DNA from: an uncultured Porphyromonadaceae bacterium
GTDB lineage: Bacteria; Bacteroidota; Bacteroidia; Bacteroidales; Muribaculaceae
Length of the DNA: 64,000 nt
Assembly (NCBI GenBank): GCA_947175545.1
Contig: CAMWNI010000001.1
Location: forward strand, 310,001-374,000
Reading direction: 5' to 3'
Translations under genes and position numbers: made by a program
Shown here: piece after piece, positions 8,958 through 18,759 of the stretch
Layout: the number at the start of each line of letters is the position of its first letter
Numbering within the stretch: the stretch's first letter is position 1
Notes under the pieces: generated by a model
What the model was told of the DNA's origin: nothing
The model's input: only the letters and a program-made list of their open reading frames with translations
Database searches by the model: none

Positions 8958-8979
8958 ATAACGCGTTGTGGTGCGTTAT
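8958..8979. repeat. 7-bp inverted repeat with internal palindrome
   Basis: ATAACGC (8958-8964) and GCGTTAT (8973-8979) form perfect arms around an 8-nt loop; AACGCGTT (8960-8967) is itself palindromic. It lies about 10 nt before the ATG of the PCMD gene, where it could be an operator or an mRNA hairpin over the ribosome landing site. No -7 box is visible between it and the upstream GT2 gene. Confidence 0.5.
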
Positions 8980-9018
8980 TGTTTGATGGGGCGGCGGAGG
9001 GGTTGTCCGGGTGTTTTT

Positions 9019-10221
9019 TTAGAAGACGTGGTAGTCGGGCCGGCGGCGTCGGGCGCGCATGCGGTGGTGGAGGTTGGTCAGGGGGCGGCGGAGGATGCGC
9101 AGGGGGATTGCGAGGAGGGCAGGCCGACAGCGGAGGGCCTTGAGGGTTGAGCGCCATGTGAGAGCCAGGACGGTCCAGACGGTCAGTAGCAGGAGGAGTG
9201 CGGCGCCGGCAAGGATCCAGTCGTGGCTGAAGATGGCTACGGCTGTTGCGGCAAGGCATAGTGCGAGCAGGATCCAGTTCATTGCTGACGAGAGGGCGAA
9301 GAGGCGTCGGGGGGCTTTTCCGAGTCCACGTGACGAGTAGAATCGGGCGGGGCGTTCGGTTGAGAATTCGCGTCGGGCCGAGGGGTGGATGTAACGCACG
9401 TGGGCTTGGGCTGCTATTACGCAGCGCGTGTTGCCCGGGCGGGCAATGCGGCTGATGAAGATGTCGTCGTCGCCTCCGCGGAGGTTCAGTGCGCCGTTGA
9501 ATCCGCCGCTGCTGAAGAAGATGTCGCGTCGAAATGCGAGGTTGGCGCGATGGGCGCGCCAGGGCTTGCCGCGCAGGGCGGCAGAGAGCCATTCGGCGGT
9601 GTCGGCGCCGAGGGTGAAGGACCGGTAGCGGACACCCCATCCGTTGTCAACGCGGACGGCGGGCATTGCGGACCCGATTACGACTTCGACGGCGGAGTCG
9701 GCAAATGGGGCTGCCATCCGTGCAAGCCATTGGCGCGAGTAGATTCGGGACTGTTCAGTCAGGAGCATCACGACGGGATAGCGGGCGGCTTTGACTCCGA
9801 GGCTGACTGCGAGTTTGCGATGGCTGACGTTGCGGAGCTGGGCAGGGGTGAAGGTTATGTAGAGGTTTGGGAGATGGTTGAGGTGTTTGACTCGGGTGAC
9901 GACGTCTTTGATTTCGTCGTTTTTACCGTCATTGACCACGATTACTTCCATCTCGGCCGAGGGGTATTCCTGGTCGAAGAGTTTGCCGAGGAGTTGTTCG
10001 AGGGCCGGGGCGTCGTCGCCGGCGACGACGATTACGCTGACGGCCGGCGGCGCAGGTTTGGGGTCCGGGTTGAAGGGGGCGTCGGTCTGGCGTCGGATTG
10101 CGGAGCCGACTGATGCAATGCGGGCGCGATAGGCGGTCAGGAGCCATAAGGCCGGAATCAGGGCAAGGAGGAGGATGGAGAGTCCGGCGTTTTCAATCAG
10201 CAGGGATGGTATTTCGGTCAT
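9019..10221 (-). CDS. Membrane-anchored family 2 glycosyltransferase
   Basis: Transfers a sugar from a nucleotide donor at the cytoplasmic face of the inner membrane. One helix lies near residues 8-28. The GT-A domain follows, with AVSVIVVAGDD, VIVVNDGKND and GGDDDIFISR, the last probably the acceptor-side acidic motif. Two helices near 310-355 (WILLALCLAATAVAIF and the next segment) precede a very basic tail. The substrate is unknown; cell-envelope glycan synthesis is likely. Its start overlaps the lgt stop by 4 nt. Confidence 0.88.
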   Translation of the reverse strand: MTEIPSLLIENAGLSILLLALIPALWLLTAYRARIASVGSAIRRQTDAPFNPDPKPAPPAVSVIVVAGDDAPALEQLLGKLFDQEYPSAEMEVIVVNDGKNDEIKDVVTRVKHLNHLPNLYITFTPAQLRNVSHRKLAVSLGVKAARYPVVMLLTEQSRIYSRQWLARMAAPFADSAVEVVIGSAMPAVRVDNGWGVRYRSFTLGADTAEWLSAALRGKPWRAHRANLAFRRDIFFSSGGFNGALNLRGGDDDIFISRIARPGNTRCVIAAQAHVRYIHPSARREFSTERPARFYSSRGLGKAPRRLFALSSAMNWILLALCLAATAVAIFSHDWILAGAALLLLLTVWTVLALTWRSTLKALRCRPALLAIPLRILRRPLTNLHHRMRARRRRPDYHVF

Positions 10222-11321
10222 TTTCTTGTTTTGTCAACGCTTTCAGGGTCGGGAAATTTGTTTGGAAAGTTCAGTTTTGTTTTCGGCCGGGTCATGGCGC
10301 GGTAGACGAGGAGGATGCCTGCCAGGACGAAGGGTATGCTGAGAATCTGGCCCATGTTAAGGAGCATGTCGCGTTCGAAGTCTTCCTGCGGGTTTTTGAC
10401 GAATTCAATCAGGATTCGGGGGAGGAAGACGCCGATGAAGAAGATGCCAAGAAGGAGTCCGGGGCGCTGCTGGGCGTTTTTGCGCCAGTACATCCACATC
10501 AGCAGGGCAAAGAGTGCAAGGTAGGTTCCGGCTTCGTAGAGCTGGGTGGGGTGACAGGCGGAGTCGGTCGGGGCATATTCGATTTGCCATTCGCGGCTCA
10601 GGGGGAATTTGAAAGCCCAGGGGAGGTCTGTCGCATGCCCGAATATTTCGGAGTTGAAGAGGTTGCCGAGTCGAATCAGGCAGGCAACGAATGCAACGGC
10701 GACGACGAGGCGATCGAATGTCCAGAGGGGCGATTTTTTGGTGACTGAGCTGCTGTAGATGAAGATGGCGATGATGATTGCGATTGTGCCGCCATGGCTT
10801 GCGAGTCCTCCTTCCCAAAAGGCGATTATGCGTTCGGGGTGGGTGGAGTAGTAGTCCCATTCATAGAAGAAGCAGTGGCCGAGTCTCGCTCCGATAATGG
10901 TTGCGACGGCAACGTAAATCAGGAGGGTTGAGACCCATTCTTCAGGGGCGCCTTCATGGCGGAAAATTGACCATACAATCCAGTAGCCGACAATGAAACC
11001 GATCAGGAACATCAGTCCGTACCAGCGGACTCCGACGGGGCCGAATTCGATTCCGTCAGGGCTGGCGACGGCTTTGAATAGAAGCCAGACGCCGATGATT
11101 ACGGCAAGCCAGAGGCCAATGGGCGAGTTGTCGGGCCGACGGGCGTGGATTGCTCCCTCGGCTCGCCATTTTTTGAGGGAGTTGCGTCGCGTCAAGATGT
11201 CGGCGAAGGCCCATGCGATGCAGAGGGCGACTCCGAGAAAGAGGATTCCTTGGGATAGTCGGACGGTTTCGATTTGAAAGACTTCGGGGCGTACCGTCCA
11301 GTAGACGAATTGTGTTAACAT
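10218..11321 (-). CDS. lgt: Prolipoprotein diacylglyceryl transferase with N-terminal insertion
   Basis: Inner-membrane enzyme that moves diacylglycerol from phosphatidylglycerol onto the lipobox Cys of prolipoproteins. Family motifs present are RWYGLMFLIGF, GARLGHCFFYEW, GGLASHGG and HPTQLYEA. At 367 aa it is about 80 residues longer than usual. The extra part lies inside the N-terminal region: VYWTVRPEVFQI is separated from GVRWYGL by a stretch with two added hydrophobic helices. The ATG at 11321 is only 4 nt past a -7 box, so the mRNA may lack a leader. Confidence 0.95.
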   Translation of the reverse strand: MLTQFVYWTVRPEVFQIETVRLSQGILFLGVALCIAWAFADILTRRNSLKKWRAEGAIHARRPDNSPIGLWLAVIIGVWLLFKAVASPDGIEFGPVGVRWYGLMFLIGFIVGYWIVWSIFRHEGAPEEWVSTLLIYVAVATIIGARLGHCFFYEWDYYSTHPERIIAFWEGGLASHGGTIAIIIAIFIYSSSVTKKSPLWTFDRLVVAVAFVACLIRLGNLFNSEIFGHATDLPWAFKFPLSREWQIEYAPTDSACHPTQLYEAGTYLALFALLMWMYWRKNAQQRPGLLLGIFFIGVFLPRILIEFVKNPQEDFERDMLLNMGQILSIPFVLAGILLVYRAMTRPKTKLNFPNKFPDPESVDKTRK

Positions 11322-11325
11322 GGTG

Positions 11326-11356
11326 CAAAATTAAGAATTATGGATTAAAATTCAAA
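11326..11356 (-). promoter_or_regulatory. lgt promoter, apparently leaderless
   Basis: Minus strand: TTTG (11356-11353), 19 nt, TAATTTTG (11333-11326), then CACC and the lgt ATG. Bacteroidota transcription normally starts 4-7 nt past this box, which places it at or next to the start codon. It is divergent from the lptF/G promoter at 11513. Confidence 0.75.
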
Positions 11357-11512
11357 ATCCGTGATTCAATTGTGAGTTGGAATTCGGGAAAGAGGAGACC
11401 GGCGGTTGGCTTTGCTCTCTGTTCGGCCGGAATTGAATCGGGTGCCAGTGCGAAAAACGGCGAAAAAAATGTTTTCAGGGGTCGGGAATGGGCTTTTTTC
11501 GGGAAATTTGCG

Positions 11513-11520
11513 TACCTTTG
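11513..11520 (+). promoter_or_regulatory. -7 box of the lptF/G unit, apparently leaderless
   Basis: TACCTTTG is followed by CGGGT and then the ATG at 11526, so the start site should fall on or beside the start codon. No good TTTG is seen 19-20 nt upstream. The same TTTGCGGGTATG string precedes aroK at 36154-36146 on the other strand. Confidence 0.6.
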
Positions 11521-11525
11521 CGGGT

Positions 11526-13433
11526 ATGTTTGAGGTTAAGCGACTTGACCGGTTTATGTTGAAGACGTTTTTGCCGCTCTTTGCCATGACCTTCCTTATC
11601 TGTACGTTTATCGTCTTGATGCAGTTCCTGTGGATGCATCTGACGGACATGGTCGGGAAGGGGCTTGGAATCGGGCTGCTGACGGAGTTGTTCTTATATG
11701 CAGCGCTTTCGATGGTGCCGCTGGCGTTGCCGCTGGCGGTATTGCTGGCGTCGCTGATGACGTTCGGCAATCTGGGCGAGAGCCTGGAGTTGACGGCGAT
11801 GAAGAGCGGCGGCGTGTCGCTTTTCCGGGTTATGCGCCCTCTGATTGTGCTGATGGTCTTTGTCTGCATCGGCGCGTTTTTTTTTCAGAATAACGTCTTG
11901 CCGATTGCGCAGTCGCGTATGTGGACTCTTCTGAAGTCAATGCGGCAGAAGAGTCCGGAACTTGACATTGCGGAAGGAGAGTTTAATGACCAGCTTCCGA
12001 ATATTAATATCTATGTCGAGAAGAAGAATCACGAGACGGGAGTTTTGTATAAAGTGATGATATATGACTTTCAGCAGGGTTTTGAGCGCAGCCGCGTGAT
12101 TCTTGCTGACAGTGCGACCCTTGCGATGACTCCGGACCGCGGCCATCTTTACCTGACGCTTCATCACGGCGAACTTTTTGAGAATCTGCGCGAGGCAACG
12201 GGCATGACTGCTTCGGCGGCCCGCAATCAGCTTTATCGGCGCGAGATGTTTACGCGGAAGGAACTTCTGATTGCGTTTGACGCGAGTTTCGAGCGAATGG
12301 ACGAGGGAGACATGAGGTCGCTCTATATCGGACAGGACGTCGGTCAGCTTCGTCACTCGATTGACTCAATCAATTCGCGTCTTGACTCAATCGGTGGAGC
12401 CTACGGCCGTGAGGTTGCCAACGTTGCGTTTATAGGGCTGACGCCCGATTCGATTCCGGCCGAACTGAGGGCAAAGTCAGCGGTCTCAGTCAAGGCGATG
12501 GACCCCGACTCGCTGCGGCTGGCCGAGGACCGTGCGTCGCGCCGGCGTTATGTCCAGACGGCGAAGAACGAAATGGAGCGTTCGAAGATGAAGTATCTCG
12601 GCCAGTCATTTTTTCTTGATGACGAGCATAAAGTGCTGAGACGCCACGGCATTGAGCTGCACAAGAAGTTCACGCTCTCGCTTGCCTGTCTGGTCTTTTT
12701 CTTCATAGGGGCGCCGCTTGGGGCCATTATCCGCAAGGGCGGATTAGGCACGCCGCTGGTAATCAGTGTGTTTTTGTTTATTTTCTACTATATTATTGAT
12801 AATAGCGGTATGAAAATGGCGCGCGACGGCCAGATTCCTGTCTGGGAGGGAATGTGGTTGAGTTCGGCGGTTCTGCTTCCTCTTGGCATCTGGGTCACTT
12901 ACAAGGCTGTCAAGGACTCGGCCGTTTTCAATGCGGATTCGTGGCAACGCGCCCTGCGTGTGCTGACGGGCAAGAGTAAGCGCGCGCTGGCTGTCAAGGA
13001 GGTCATTATCGAAGACCTTGAGCCTGAGGTTGCGTCGGAGCGCCTCGGGGAACTTCGGGAGCTTTGCGCGGAGTTTCTTGGCCGCTATCCCCGTCCGCAG
13101 GGCTATCTTGCCTATTGGCGCGGTGGGATGGACGCCGGGCTGCTGCTGCGGCTGATTGCGTCGCTTGAGCTGACGGTCAGCTATCTGAGCAATACGCGCT
13201 CGCAGGCATTGATGGAGCTTCTGAACCGTTTGCCCGTCGTTCAGAATTTCAAGATTCTTCACCCCGCGCCGCGTTCCTTCTGGAGCCGCGCTGCAATGTA
13301 TATATTCCCCGTCGGACTCGTCGTCTGGGCCTTTGGACTACTCTGGGAGGCTCGTACGGTAAAGTCTGTCAGGCAGATTAACGAACTTATTCCTTTAATA
13401 GAAAATTATGACAATGACGAAAACCCGGCTTGA
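11526..13433 (+). CDS. LptF/LptG family permease (LPS export)
   Basis: Inner-membrane subunit of the LptB2FG transporter that extracts lipopolysaccharide and passes it to LptC/A. I chose ATG 11526 over the ORF-track start at 11406 because [17 protein letters not shown] matches the usual N-terminus and a -7 box lies just upstream. Three helices in the first ~110 residues include the family segment [20 protein letters not shown] periplasmic beta-rich domain follows, then helices near residues 395-475. The C-terminal ~160 residues after the last expected helix, including one more helix near the end, are an extension. It overlaps ribBA by 26 nt. Confidence 0.93.
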   Translation: MFEVKRLDRFMLKTFLPLFAMTFLICTFIVLMQFLWMHLTDMVGKGLGIGLLTELFLYAALSMVPLALPLAVLLASLMTFGNLGESLELTAMKSGGVSLFRVMRPLIVLMVFVCIGAFFFQNNVLPIAQSRMWTLLKSMRQKSPELDIAEGEFNDQLPNINIYVEKKNHETGVLYKVMIYDFQQGFERSRVILADSATLAMTPDRGHLYLTLHHGELFENLREATGMTASAARNQLYRREMFTRKELLIAFDASFERMDEGDMRSLYIGQDVGQLRHSIDSINSRLDSIGGAYGREVANVAFIGLTPDSIPAELRAKSAVSVKAMDPDSLRLAEDRASRRRYVQTAKNEMERSKMKYLGQSFFLDDEHKVLRRHGIELHKKFTLSLACLVFFFIGAPLGAIIRKGGLGTPLVISVFLFIFYYIIDNSGMKMARDGQIPVWEGMWLSSAVLLPLGIWVTYKAVKDSAVFNADSWQRALRVLTGKSKRALAVKEVIIEDLEPEVASERLGELRELCAEFLGRYPRPQGYLAYWRGGMDAGLLLRLIASLELTVSYLSNTRSQALMELLNRLPVVQNFKILHPAPRSFWSRAAMYIFPVGLVVWAFGLLWEARTVKSVRQINELIPLIENYDNDENPA

Positions 13434-14622
13434 CTCCATTGAGGAGGCAATTGAAGATTTCCGCCAAGGCAAGTTCCTTATAGTGGTTGATGATGAAGAC
13501 CGCGAAAACGAGGGCGACCTGATTGTCGCCGCTGAGAAAATCACTCCAGAACAGGTCAATTTCATGCTTAAGAACGCGCGCGGCGTGTTGTGCGCTCCGC
13601 TGACAATGGAGCGCGCGCGGCAGCTCGGTCTGGAGCGTCAGGTCGAGGATAATACGTCAGTTCTCGGAACGCCGTTTACGGTTACGGTTGACAAGCTCGA
13701 GGGTTGCTCGACGGGTGTCAGCATTCATGACCGATGCGCGACAATCCGCGCTCTTGCAGACCCTGCATCAACCCCGGCCACGTTCGGACGTCCGGGCCAC
13801 ATTAATCCGCTCTATGCACAGAACCACGGGGTCCTGCAGCGGACGGGCCATACGGAGGCGGGCGTTGATCTTGCGCGCCTTGCGGGGCTTCAGCCGGTTG
13901 CGGCACTGATGGAAATCATGAGCGACGACGGTTCAATGGCGCGCCTGCCGGAGCTGATGGAGCGTTCCAGAGAGTGGGGCATTAAGATTATCAGCATTGC
14001 GGATCTGGTTGCTTATCGAAACCGGACGGAGAGTCTGGTCGAACAGGGGGTTGAGGTTGACCTGCCGACGGCATACGGCCATTTCCGCGCGATTCCGTTC
14101 AGGCAGAAGAGTAATGGCCTGGAGCATATGGCAATTGTCAAGGGCGACCTGAGCGGCGACGAGCCGGCTCTTGTGCGCGTTCATTCGAGTTGCGCAACGG
14201 GCGATATTTTCTCTTCGTGTCGCTGCGACTGCGGTGAGCAGCTCCATCGCGCCCTTCAGCGCATTGAGAAAGAGGGCCGTGGCGCGGTTGTCTATCTGAT
14301 GCAGGAGGGCCGTGGCATCGGCCTGATGGAGAAGATGAAGGCTTATAAACTCCAGGAGGAGGGCATGGACACGGTTGATGCGAATATCTGCCTGGGCCAT
14401 AAGGCCGACGAACGCGATTATGGCGTCGGGGCGCAGATTCTCCGTGCAATCGGAGTGAGCCGCATGAGGCTTATGAGCAATAATCCGACTAAGAGGGTTG
14501 GACTTCAGGGTTATGGACTTGAGATTGTTGAGACAGTTCCGATTGAGATTGAGCCGAATGAGTATAACCGCCGCTATCTGAACACGAAGCGTACGCGTAT
14601 GGGACATACTCTGAATCTCTGA
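13408..14622 (+). CDS. ribBA: Bifunctional DHBP synthase / GTP cyclohydrolase II
   Basis: Makes both early riboflavin precursors: 3,4-dihydroxy-2-butanone 4-phosphate from ribulose 5-phosphate, and the pyrimidine intermediate from GTP. The N-terminal half (~1-205) has [11 protein letters not shown] and [14 protein letters not shown]. The C-terminal half has the zinc site [18 protein letters not shown] and the QEGRGIGL motif. Both halves look intact. The gene begins inside the 3' end of lptF/G, so no FMN riboswitch or leader is possible directly before it. Confidence 0.97.
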   Translation: MTMTKTRLDSIEEAIEDFRQGKFLIVVDDEDRENEGDLIVAAEKITPEQVNFMLKNARGVLCAPLTMERARQLGLERQVEDNTSVLGTPFTVTVDKLEGCSTGVSIHDRCATIRALADPASTPATFGRPGHINPLYAQNHGVLQRTGHTEAGVDLARLAGLQPVAALMEIMSDDGSMARLPELMERSREWGIKIISIADLVAYRNRTESLVEQGVEVDLPTAYGHFRAIPFRQKSNGLEHMAIVKGDLSGDEPALVRVHSSCATGDIFSSCRCDCGEQLHRALQRIEKEGRGAVVYLMQEGRGIGLMEKMKAYKLQEEGMDTVDANICLGHKADERDYGVGAQILRAIGVSRMRLMSNNPTKRVGLQGYGLEIVETVPIEIEPNEYNRRYLNTKRTRMGHTLNL

Positions 14623-14671
14623 AAATTCGGCATACAAAAAGAACAGAATCGGGACATATGTAAAAATTTTT

Positions 14672-15325
14672 ATGATTGAGGTCAGGGACATAAGGAAGTC
14701 GTTTGAGGGCCTGGAGGTTCTTCGAGGAGTCAGCCTGCGTGTTGAGGAGGCTGAGGTGATGGCTGTTGTCGGGCCGAGCGGCGCGGGTAAGACTACGTTG
14801 TTGCAGATTATCGGCTCGCTGGAAAACCCTGACCGGGGAACGGTCTGTTACGACGGTACGGATATCTTCAGTCTGCCGCAAAAGCAGTTGGCGGCGTTCC
14901 GCAATCAGAATATCGGTTTCGTTTTTCAGTTTCATTCGCTGCTGCCGGAGTTCACGATGCTTGAGAATGTGGCGCTTCCGGCTCTTATCGGGGGCGCTGA
15001 GCGGGCCGACGCTGAACACCGCGCCATGGAGCTGATTGACTACATGGGGCTGCGCAACCGTGCCGACCACAGGCCGTCGCAGTTGAGCGGCGGCGAGCGT
15101 CAGCGTGCGGCGGTTGCGCGCGCGCTGATCAATCGTCCTAAGGTTGTTCTTGCCGACGAACCCTCGGGGTCGCTCGACAGTGCGAACCGCAATGAGCTTC
15201 ATCGTCTGTTTTTTGACTTGCGGCGCGATCGCGGGCAGAGTTTTGTCATTGTGACGCACGACGACGCACTTGCGGCCCAGGCCGACCGCACAATTCGCAT
15301 TGTTGACGGATTGATAGCGCAATAA
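14672..15325 (+). CDS. LolD-like ABC transporter ATP-binding protein
   Basis: Cytoplasmic ATPase of the MacB/LolD type, likely energising lipoprotein release or another envelope export step. Walker A is GPSGAGKTT, the signature is [15 protein letters not shown], Walker B is [12 protein letters not shown] and the switch His lies in VIVTHDD. The 217-aa length is normal for LolD. No permease gene lies beside it, so the partner must be elsewhere. It sits 49 nt after ribBA and 29 nt before porU. Confidence 0.9.
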   Translation: MIEVRDIRKSFEGLEVLRGVSLRVEEAEVMAVVGPSGAGKTTLLQIIGSLENPDRGTVCYDGTDIFSLPQKQLAAFRNQNIGFVFQFHSLLPEFTMLENVALPALIGGAERADAEHRAMELIDYMGLRNRADHRPSQLSGGERQRAAVARALINRPKVVLADEPSGSLDSANRNELHRLFFDLRRDRGQSFVIVTHDDALAAQADRTIRIVDGLIAQ

Positions 15326-15354
15326 ATCGGGTGGAAGTCGCGTTAGTCAGGTAT

Positions 15355-18300
15355 ATGAAACTGTTTAAACGTCTGATTTTGTCTACAGCCGCCCTTGTTG
15401 GAGCGGCTCTCTCCGCATCGGCCCTCTCGCCTGACGCATACACGGAGCAGTCCGTGCTGAGCGCCGGCAAGTGGGTTAAAATCAGCGTTGAGCAGAGCGG
15501 AATGCACTTGATTCCCAACAGCCGCCTGGCCGAGTGGGGTTTCAAGACTCCGGCCAAAGTCCGTGTTCACGGCTATGGCGGCGCGATGCTCTCTGATGTA
15601 CTCGATCCCGCGGACTATGTTGACGACCTGCCTGAAGTTGCCGTTGAGCGCACGGCGGCAGGCATAGTGTTTTACGCCGTTGGTCCGATGCAGGTCAAGG
15701 CCGTAGACGGCGAACTGACTCACAGCGTCAACCCGTATGACACCCATGGATATTATTTTCTGACGGAGAGTGCCGAGGGCGATGAGGCGCGGACGCCGCA
15801 GGCTTCGGGGCGTGCGCTTGATTCGTCCATAGGGTGCGTTCCGTCGGCACTCACGATGATTGTACATGAGCTGGACCAGACGTCGCCGGGCGGATCGGGT
15901 CGGCTGATGGTGGGCGAGGATTTCAACTACACGCGCACGCGCGCGTTTAACTTTAATATGACGGGGCGGGTTGACCGGAGCGATGTCGTTTTGCGCACGT
16001 CGTTTCTGTCGCGCACGCCGGCCGTCGGTTCGCGGCTGACCTTTGAGGTGAACGGGACGATGCTTCCGACGGCATCGTCGGATCGCATCGAAGCCACGAC
16101 GGGCGGCGATTCGTACTGGGGCAAGCTCGCAACAGTCACCAAAGAACTTGAAGGGCTGACGGGCGAACAGATGACCCTGCGCCTGGGTTATGAGTGTACA
16201 GGCGTTGTCAGCAAAGCTAATCTTGACTATTTTGAGCTTATCTATACGCGCAACATCAACACCTCGTGCAGCTTTTTTGCTGGCGCTCAGCCGTACACCC
16301 TCGGACAGACGGACGCCAATCGCCGGCTCTGGGACGTTACGGACAGTCGGAATCCGCTGCGAATCAATCTTGGCCAGTCAGGTGCCTGGGAGTCGGACTA
16401 TGCCGGGATGCGCCACTATGTCAGCTGGTCGGTGGCCGAGGCCGGCACCTTTCCTCAGCCGCGCCTTGCGGGTCGGCCGTCAACGCAGAATCTGCACGGG
16501 ATGACGACGGTCCCGGATATGGTCATAATCTCCCCGGCTGCCTATTTGGCCGCTGCGCGTGAAATTGCCGATATCCATCGCGAGAATCTTTACGACCCGC
16601 TGAGCGTTGAGGTTGTCGAACTGTCAACAATTCTGAACGAGTTCGGTTCCGGGGCATTTGACCCGGGAGCCATAAGGCGCTTCCTGAAGATGCTCTATGA
16701 CCGCGGGACCGCGGCGGAAACTCCGCTGCGCTTTGCTCTGATGCTTGGCAAGGGGACGACGGATAACCGTGCGCTGACAGCCATGGGTAAGTCGCTGCGC
16801 TCGCCTATGCCCCTCTGGGTCAGCGAGGAGTCGCTTGCCGAGAACCAGAGTTTCAGCTCGGACGATTACTTCGGGCTGCTTGACGACTTTGACGGCCAGC
16901 GGCCGCAGCGCGAAAATCTTGACATCGCCGTAGGGCGTATCCCCTGCACGACCGCTGCCGAGGCTTCTGTTGCTGTTGACAAGATTCGCCGCTACATTTA
17001 CTCGCAGCCGCGCGATGACTGGCGCACACGCCTGACAATTTTGGCCGACGACGAGAATGAAGGCGTCCACATGGAACAGGCCGAGAAACTGCTGTCAAAT
17101 CTGTCGAAAACCGAAGCGGGAAGCCGTTTCGTTATCCAGAAGGTCTACTGTGACGCGTATAAGCGCCAGAATTCTACATATCCGCAGGCGCGGCGCGAGC
17201 TGTTTGACTATATTGCGGACGGAACTGCGGTGTTTGCGTTTATCGGTCATGGGTCGCCGACGGCTCTCGGCAGCAAGAATATCATTCAGCCGAATGACTT
17301 CCGCGACCGCTTCCATCTTCGTCGCCTCCCGTTCTTCTACACGGCGACGTGTAATTTTCTGAAGTGGGACTATGATCTGACGTCAATGGCCGAGCAGCTG
17401 ATGTTTCAGCAAGACGGCGGCATCATCGGATGTTTCGCGGCTCTGCGTCCGGTGTTCATTACTCCGAACGGCAATCTGTCAGCTTCGTTCGGCAGCGCCT
17501 TGGCCACGGTTGACACTGACGGCCGAGAGCTGACCATCGGCGAACTCTATCGCCGTGCAAAGAACGGCGTCAGCAACGACGTCAACAAGATGCGCTACGT
17601 CCTGATGGGAGATCCGGCGCTGAGGCTGGCCGCTCCAGGCTCCAATGTGCGCATTGAGACGGTCAACGGTATTGACGCGACGGCGCCCGGGGCGCAGATT
17701 GAGCTGAAGGGGCGTCAGACGGTGGTCGTGACCGGTTCGGTTCTTGACGCGGACGGGATGGTTATGGAGGATTTTACGGGCCGCGTCAGCGCGACGCTCT
17801 ATGATGCGGAATATTCCGTTACGTCCTACGGCCACGGGGATGCTGGCGAGCAGGTCACCTTTGAGAAGATGGGCGACAAGCTGATGACTGCCTCCGGGGC
17901 TGTCAGCGGCGGCCGGTTCACTCTGACGGCCAGAATGCCGTCAACGTTCTCTGGCAATTACCGTCCGGCAACGTTCAGTTTCTATGCGTCAGCGACTGAC
18001 CAGGCAGACGCACGGCACGCCATGGGAGTTCTTCGCAATGTCTACGCCTATGGCTATGATGACAATGCCGAGCCGGACAATGAGGCACCGAAAATCCACT
18101 CCCTGACGCTCAATGCAGAAGGGTTTAAGGATGGAGGCAAGGTGAACGAGAGTCCTATGGTCATTGCGCAAATAAGCGATGACAACGGAATTAACATCAG
18201 CACGGCCGGAGTTGGCCGGCAGATGGTTGTTATTCTTGACGGAAACAAGCAGTTTGCGGACTGCGCGCGCCACTTCACGATTGACGCCGAACCGACTGAA

Positions 18301-18759
18301 GGCGCCATGAGCGGCAGGCTGGCCTATCCTCTGAGTGACCTGTCGGCGGGCATCCACGAGCTGACGCTGAGGGTCTGGGACGTTGATGACAACATGGCGG
18401 AACAGACGCTGACGTTCAACGTCGTTCCGGGCTTGAGGCCGGAAATATTCAGCGTGTACACTGATGCGAATCCGGCAACGACCGCCGCTAATTTCTATAT
18501 TAAACATAATCGCCCCGACGCGCTGCTGACAGTGAAGGTCACCGTTTACAGTCTCGGCGGCAAACCAATCTGGAGTTCACAGCTTTCAACGCGTTCCAAT
18601 ATGGAAGAGACAGAGCCGATTCGCTGGAATCTCACGGATACGGGCGGCAAGCGTGTTGGCCGCGGAATATATATTTATCGCGCGGAAATCTCGACTGACG
18701 GCGAGACATACACAACCGCTTCGCGCAAACTTGCAGTAGCAGCCGATGGAGCAGAATAG
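15355..18759 (+). CDS. porU: PorU, type IX secretion C25-family sortase
   Basis: Outer-membrane-associated transpeptidase that removes the C-terminal signal of type IX cargo and attaches the protein to a surface lipid or glycan. ATG 15355 gives a signal peptide; the GTG at 15331 in the ORF track is unlikely. The gingipain-like domain has His632 in FAFIGHGSP and Cys666 in TATCNF, the expected catalytic dyad. The C-terminal third is beta-rich. At 1134 aa it is close to known PorU. It overlaps the LOG gene by 14 nt. A PorZ-like partner is encoded at 59951-62329. Confidence 0.92.
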   Translation: MKLFKRLILSTAALVGAALSASALSPDAYTEQSVLSAGKWVKISVEQSGMHLIPNSRLAEWGFKTPAKVRVHGYGGAMLSDVLDPADYVDDLPEVAVERTAAGIVFYAVGPMQVKAVDGELTHSVNPYDTHGYYFLTESAEGDEARTPQASGRALDSSIGCVPSALTMIVHELDQTSPGGSGRLMVGEDFNYTRTRAFNFNMTGRVDRSDVVLRTSFLSRTPAVGSRLTFEVNGTMLPTASSDRIEATTGGDSYWGKLATVTKELEGLTGEQMTLRLGYECTGVVSKANLDYFELIYTRNINTSCSFFAGAQPYTLGQTDANRRLWDVTDSRNPLRINLGQSGAWESDYAGMRHYVSWSVAEAGTFPQPRLAGRPSTQNLHGMTTVPDMVIISPAAYLAAAREIADIHRENLYDPLSVEVVELSTILNEFGSGAFDPGAIRRFLKMLYDRGTAAETPLRFALMLGKGTTDNRALTAMGKSLRSPMPLWVSEESLAENQSFSSDDYFGLLDDFDGQRPQRENLDIAVGRIPCTTAAEASVAVDKIRRYIYSQPRDDWRTRLTILADDENEGVHMEQAEKLLSNLSKTEAGSRFVIQKVYCDAYKRQNSTYPQARRELFDYIADGTAVFAFIGHGSPTALGSKNIIQPNDFRDRFHLRRLPFFYTATCNFLKWDYDLTSMAEQLMFQQDGGIIGCFAALRPVFITPNGNLSASFGSALATVDTDGRELTIGELYRRAKNGVSNDVNKMRYVLMGDPALRLAAPGSNVRIETVNGIDATAPGAQIELKGRQTVVVTGSVLDADGMVMEDFTGRVSATLYDAEYSVTSYGHGDAGEQVTFEKMGDKLMTASGAVSGGRFTLTARMPSTFSGNYRPATFSFYASATDQADARHAMGVLRNVYAYGYDDNAEPDNEAPKIHSLTLNAEGFKDGGKVNESPMVIAQISDDNGINISTAGVGRQMVVILDGNKQFADCARHFTIDAEPTEGAMSGRLAYPLSDLSAGIHELTLRVWDVDDNMAEQTLTFNVVPGLRPEIFSVYTDANPATTAANFYIKHNRPDALLTVKVTVYSLGGKPIWSSQLSTRSNMEETEPIRWNLTDTGGKRVGRGIYIYRAEISTDGETYTTASRKLAVAADGAE

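Noticed and set aside
8945-9640. 231-aa minus-strand ORF
   Set aside because: Arg/Pro-rich shadow of the GT2 gene in another frame of the same strand.
9385-10113. 242-aa plus-strand ORF opposite the GT2 gene
   Set aside because: Antisense shadow; low-complexity Gly/Val/Asp-rich protein with no recognisable motif.
11406-11525. 40-residue N-terminal extension of the LptF/G-like ORF
   Set aside because: It crosses the -7 box and is absent from the normal family N-terminus; the start was moved to 11526.
12900-13433. C-terminal part of the LptF/G-like protein as a separate fused gene
   Set aside because: The frame is continuous and long C-terminal extensions occur in Bacteroidota members; no second domain family was recognised.
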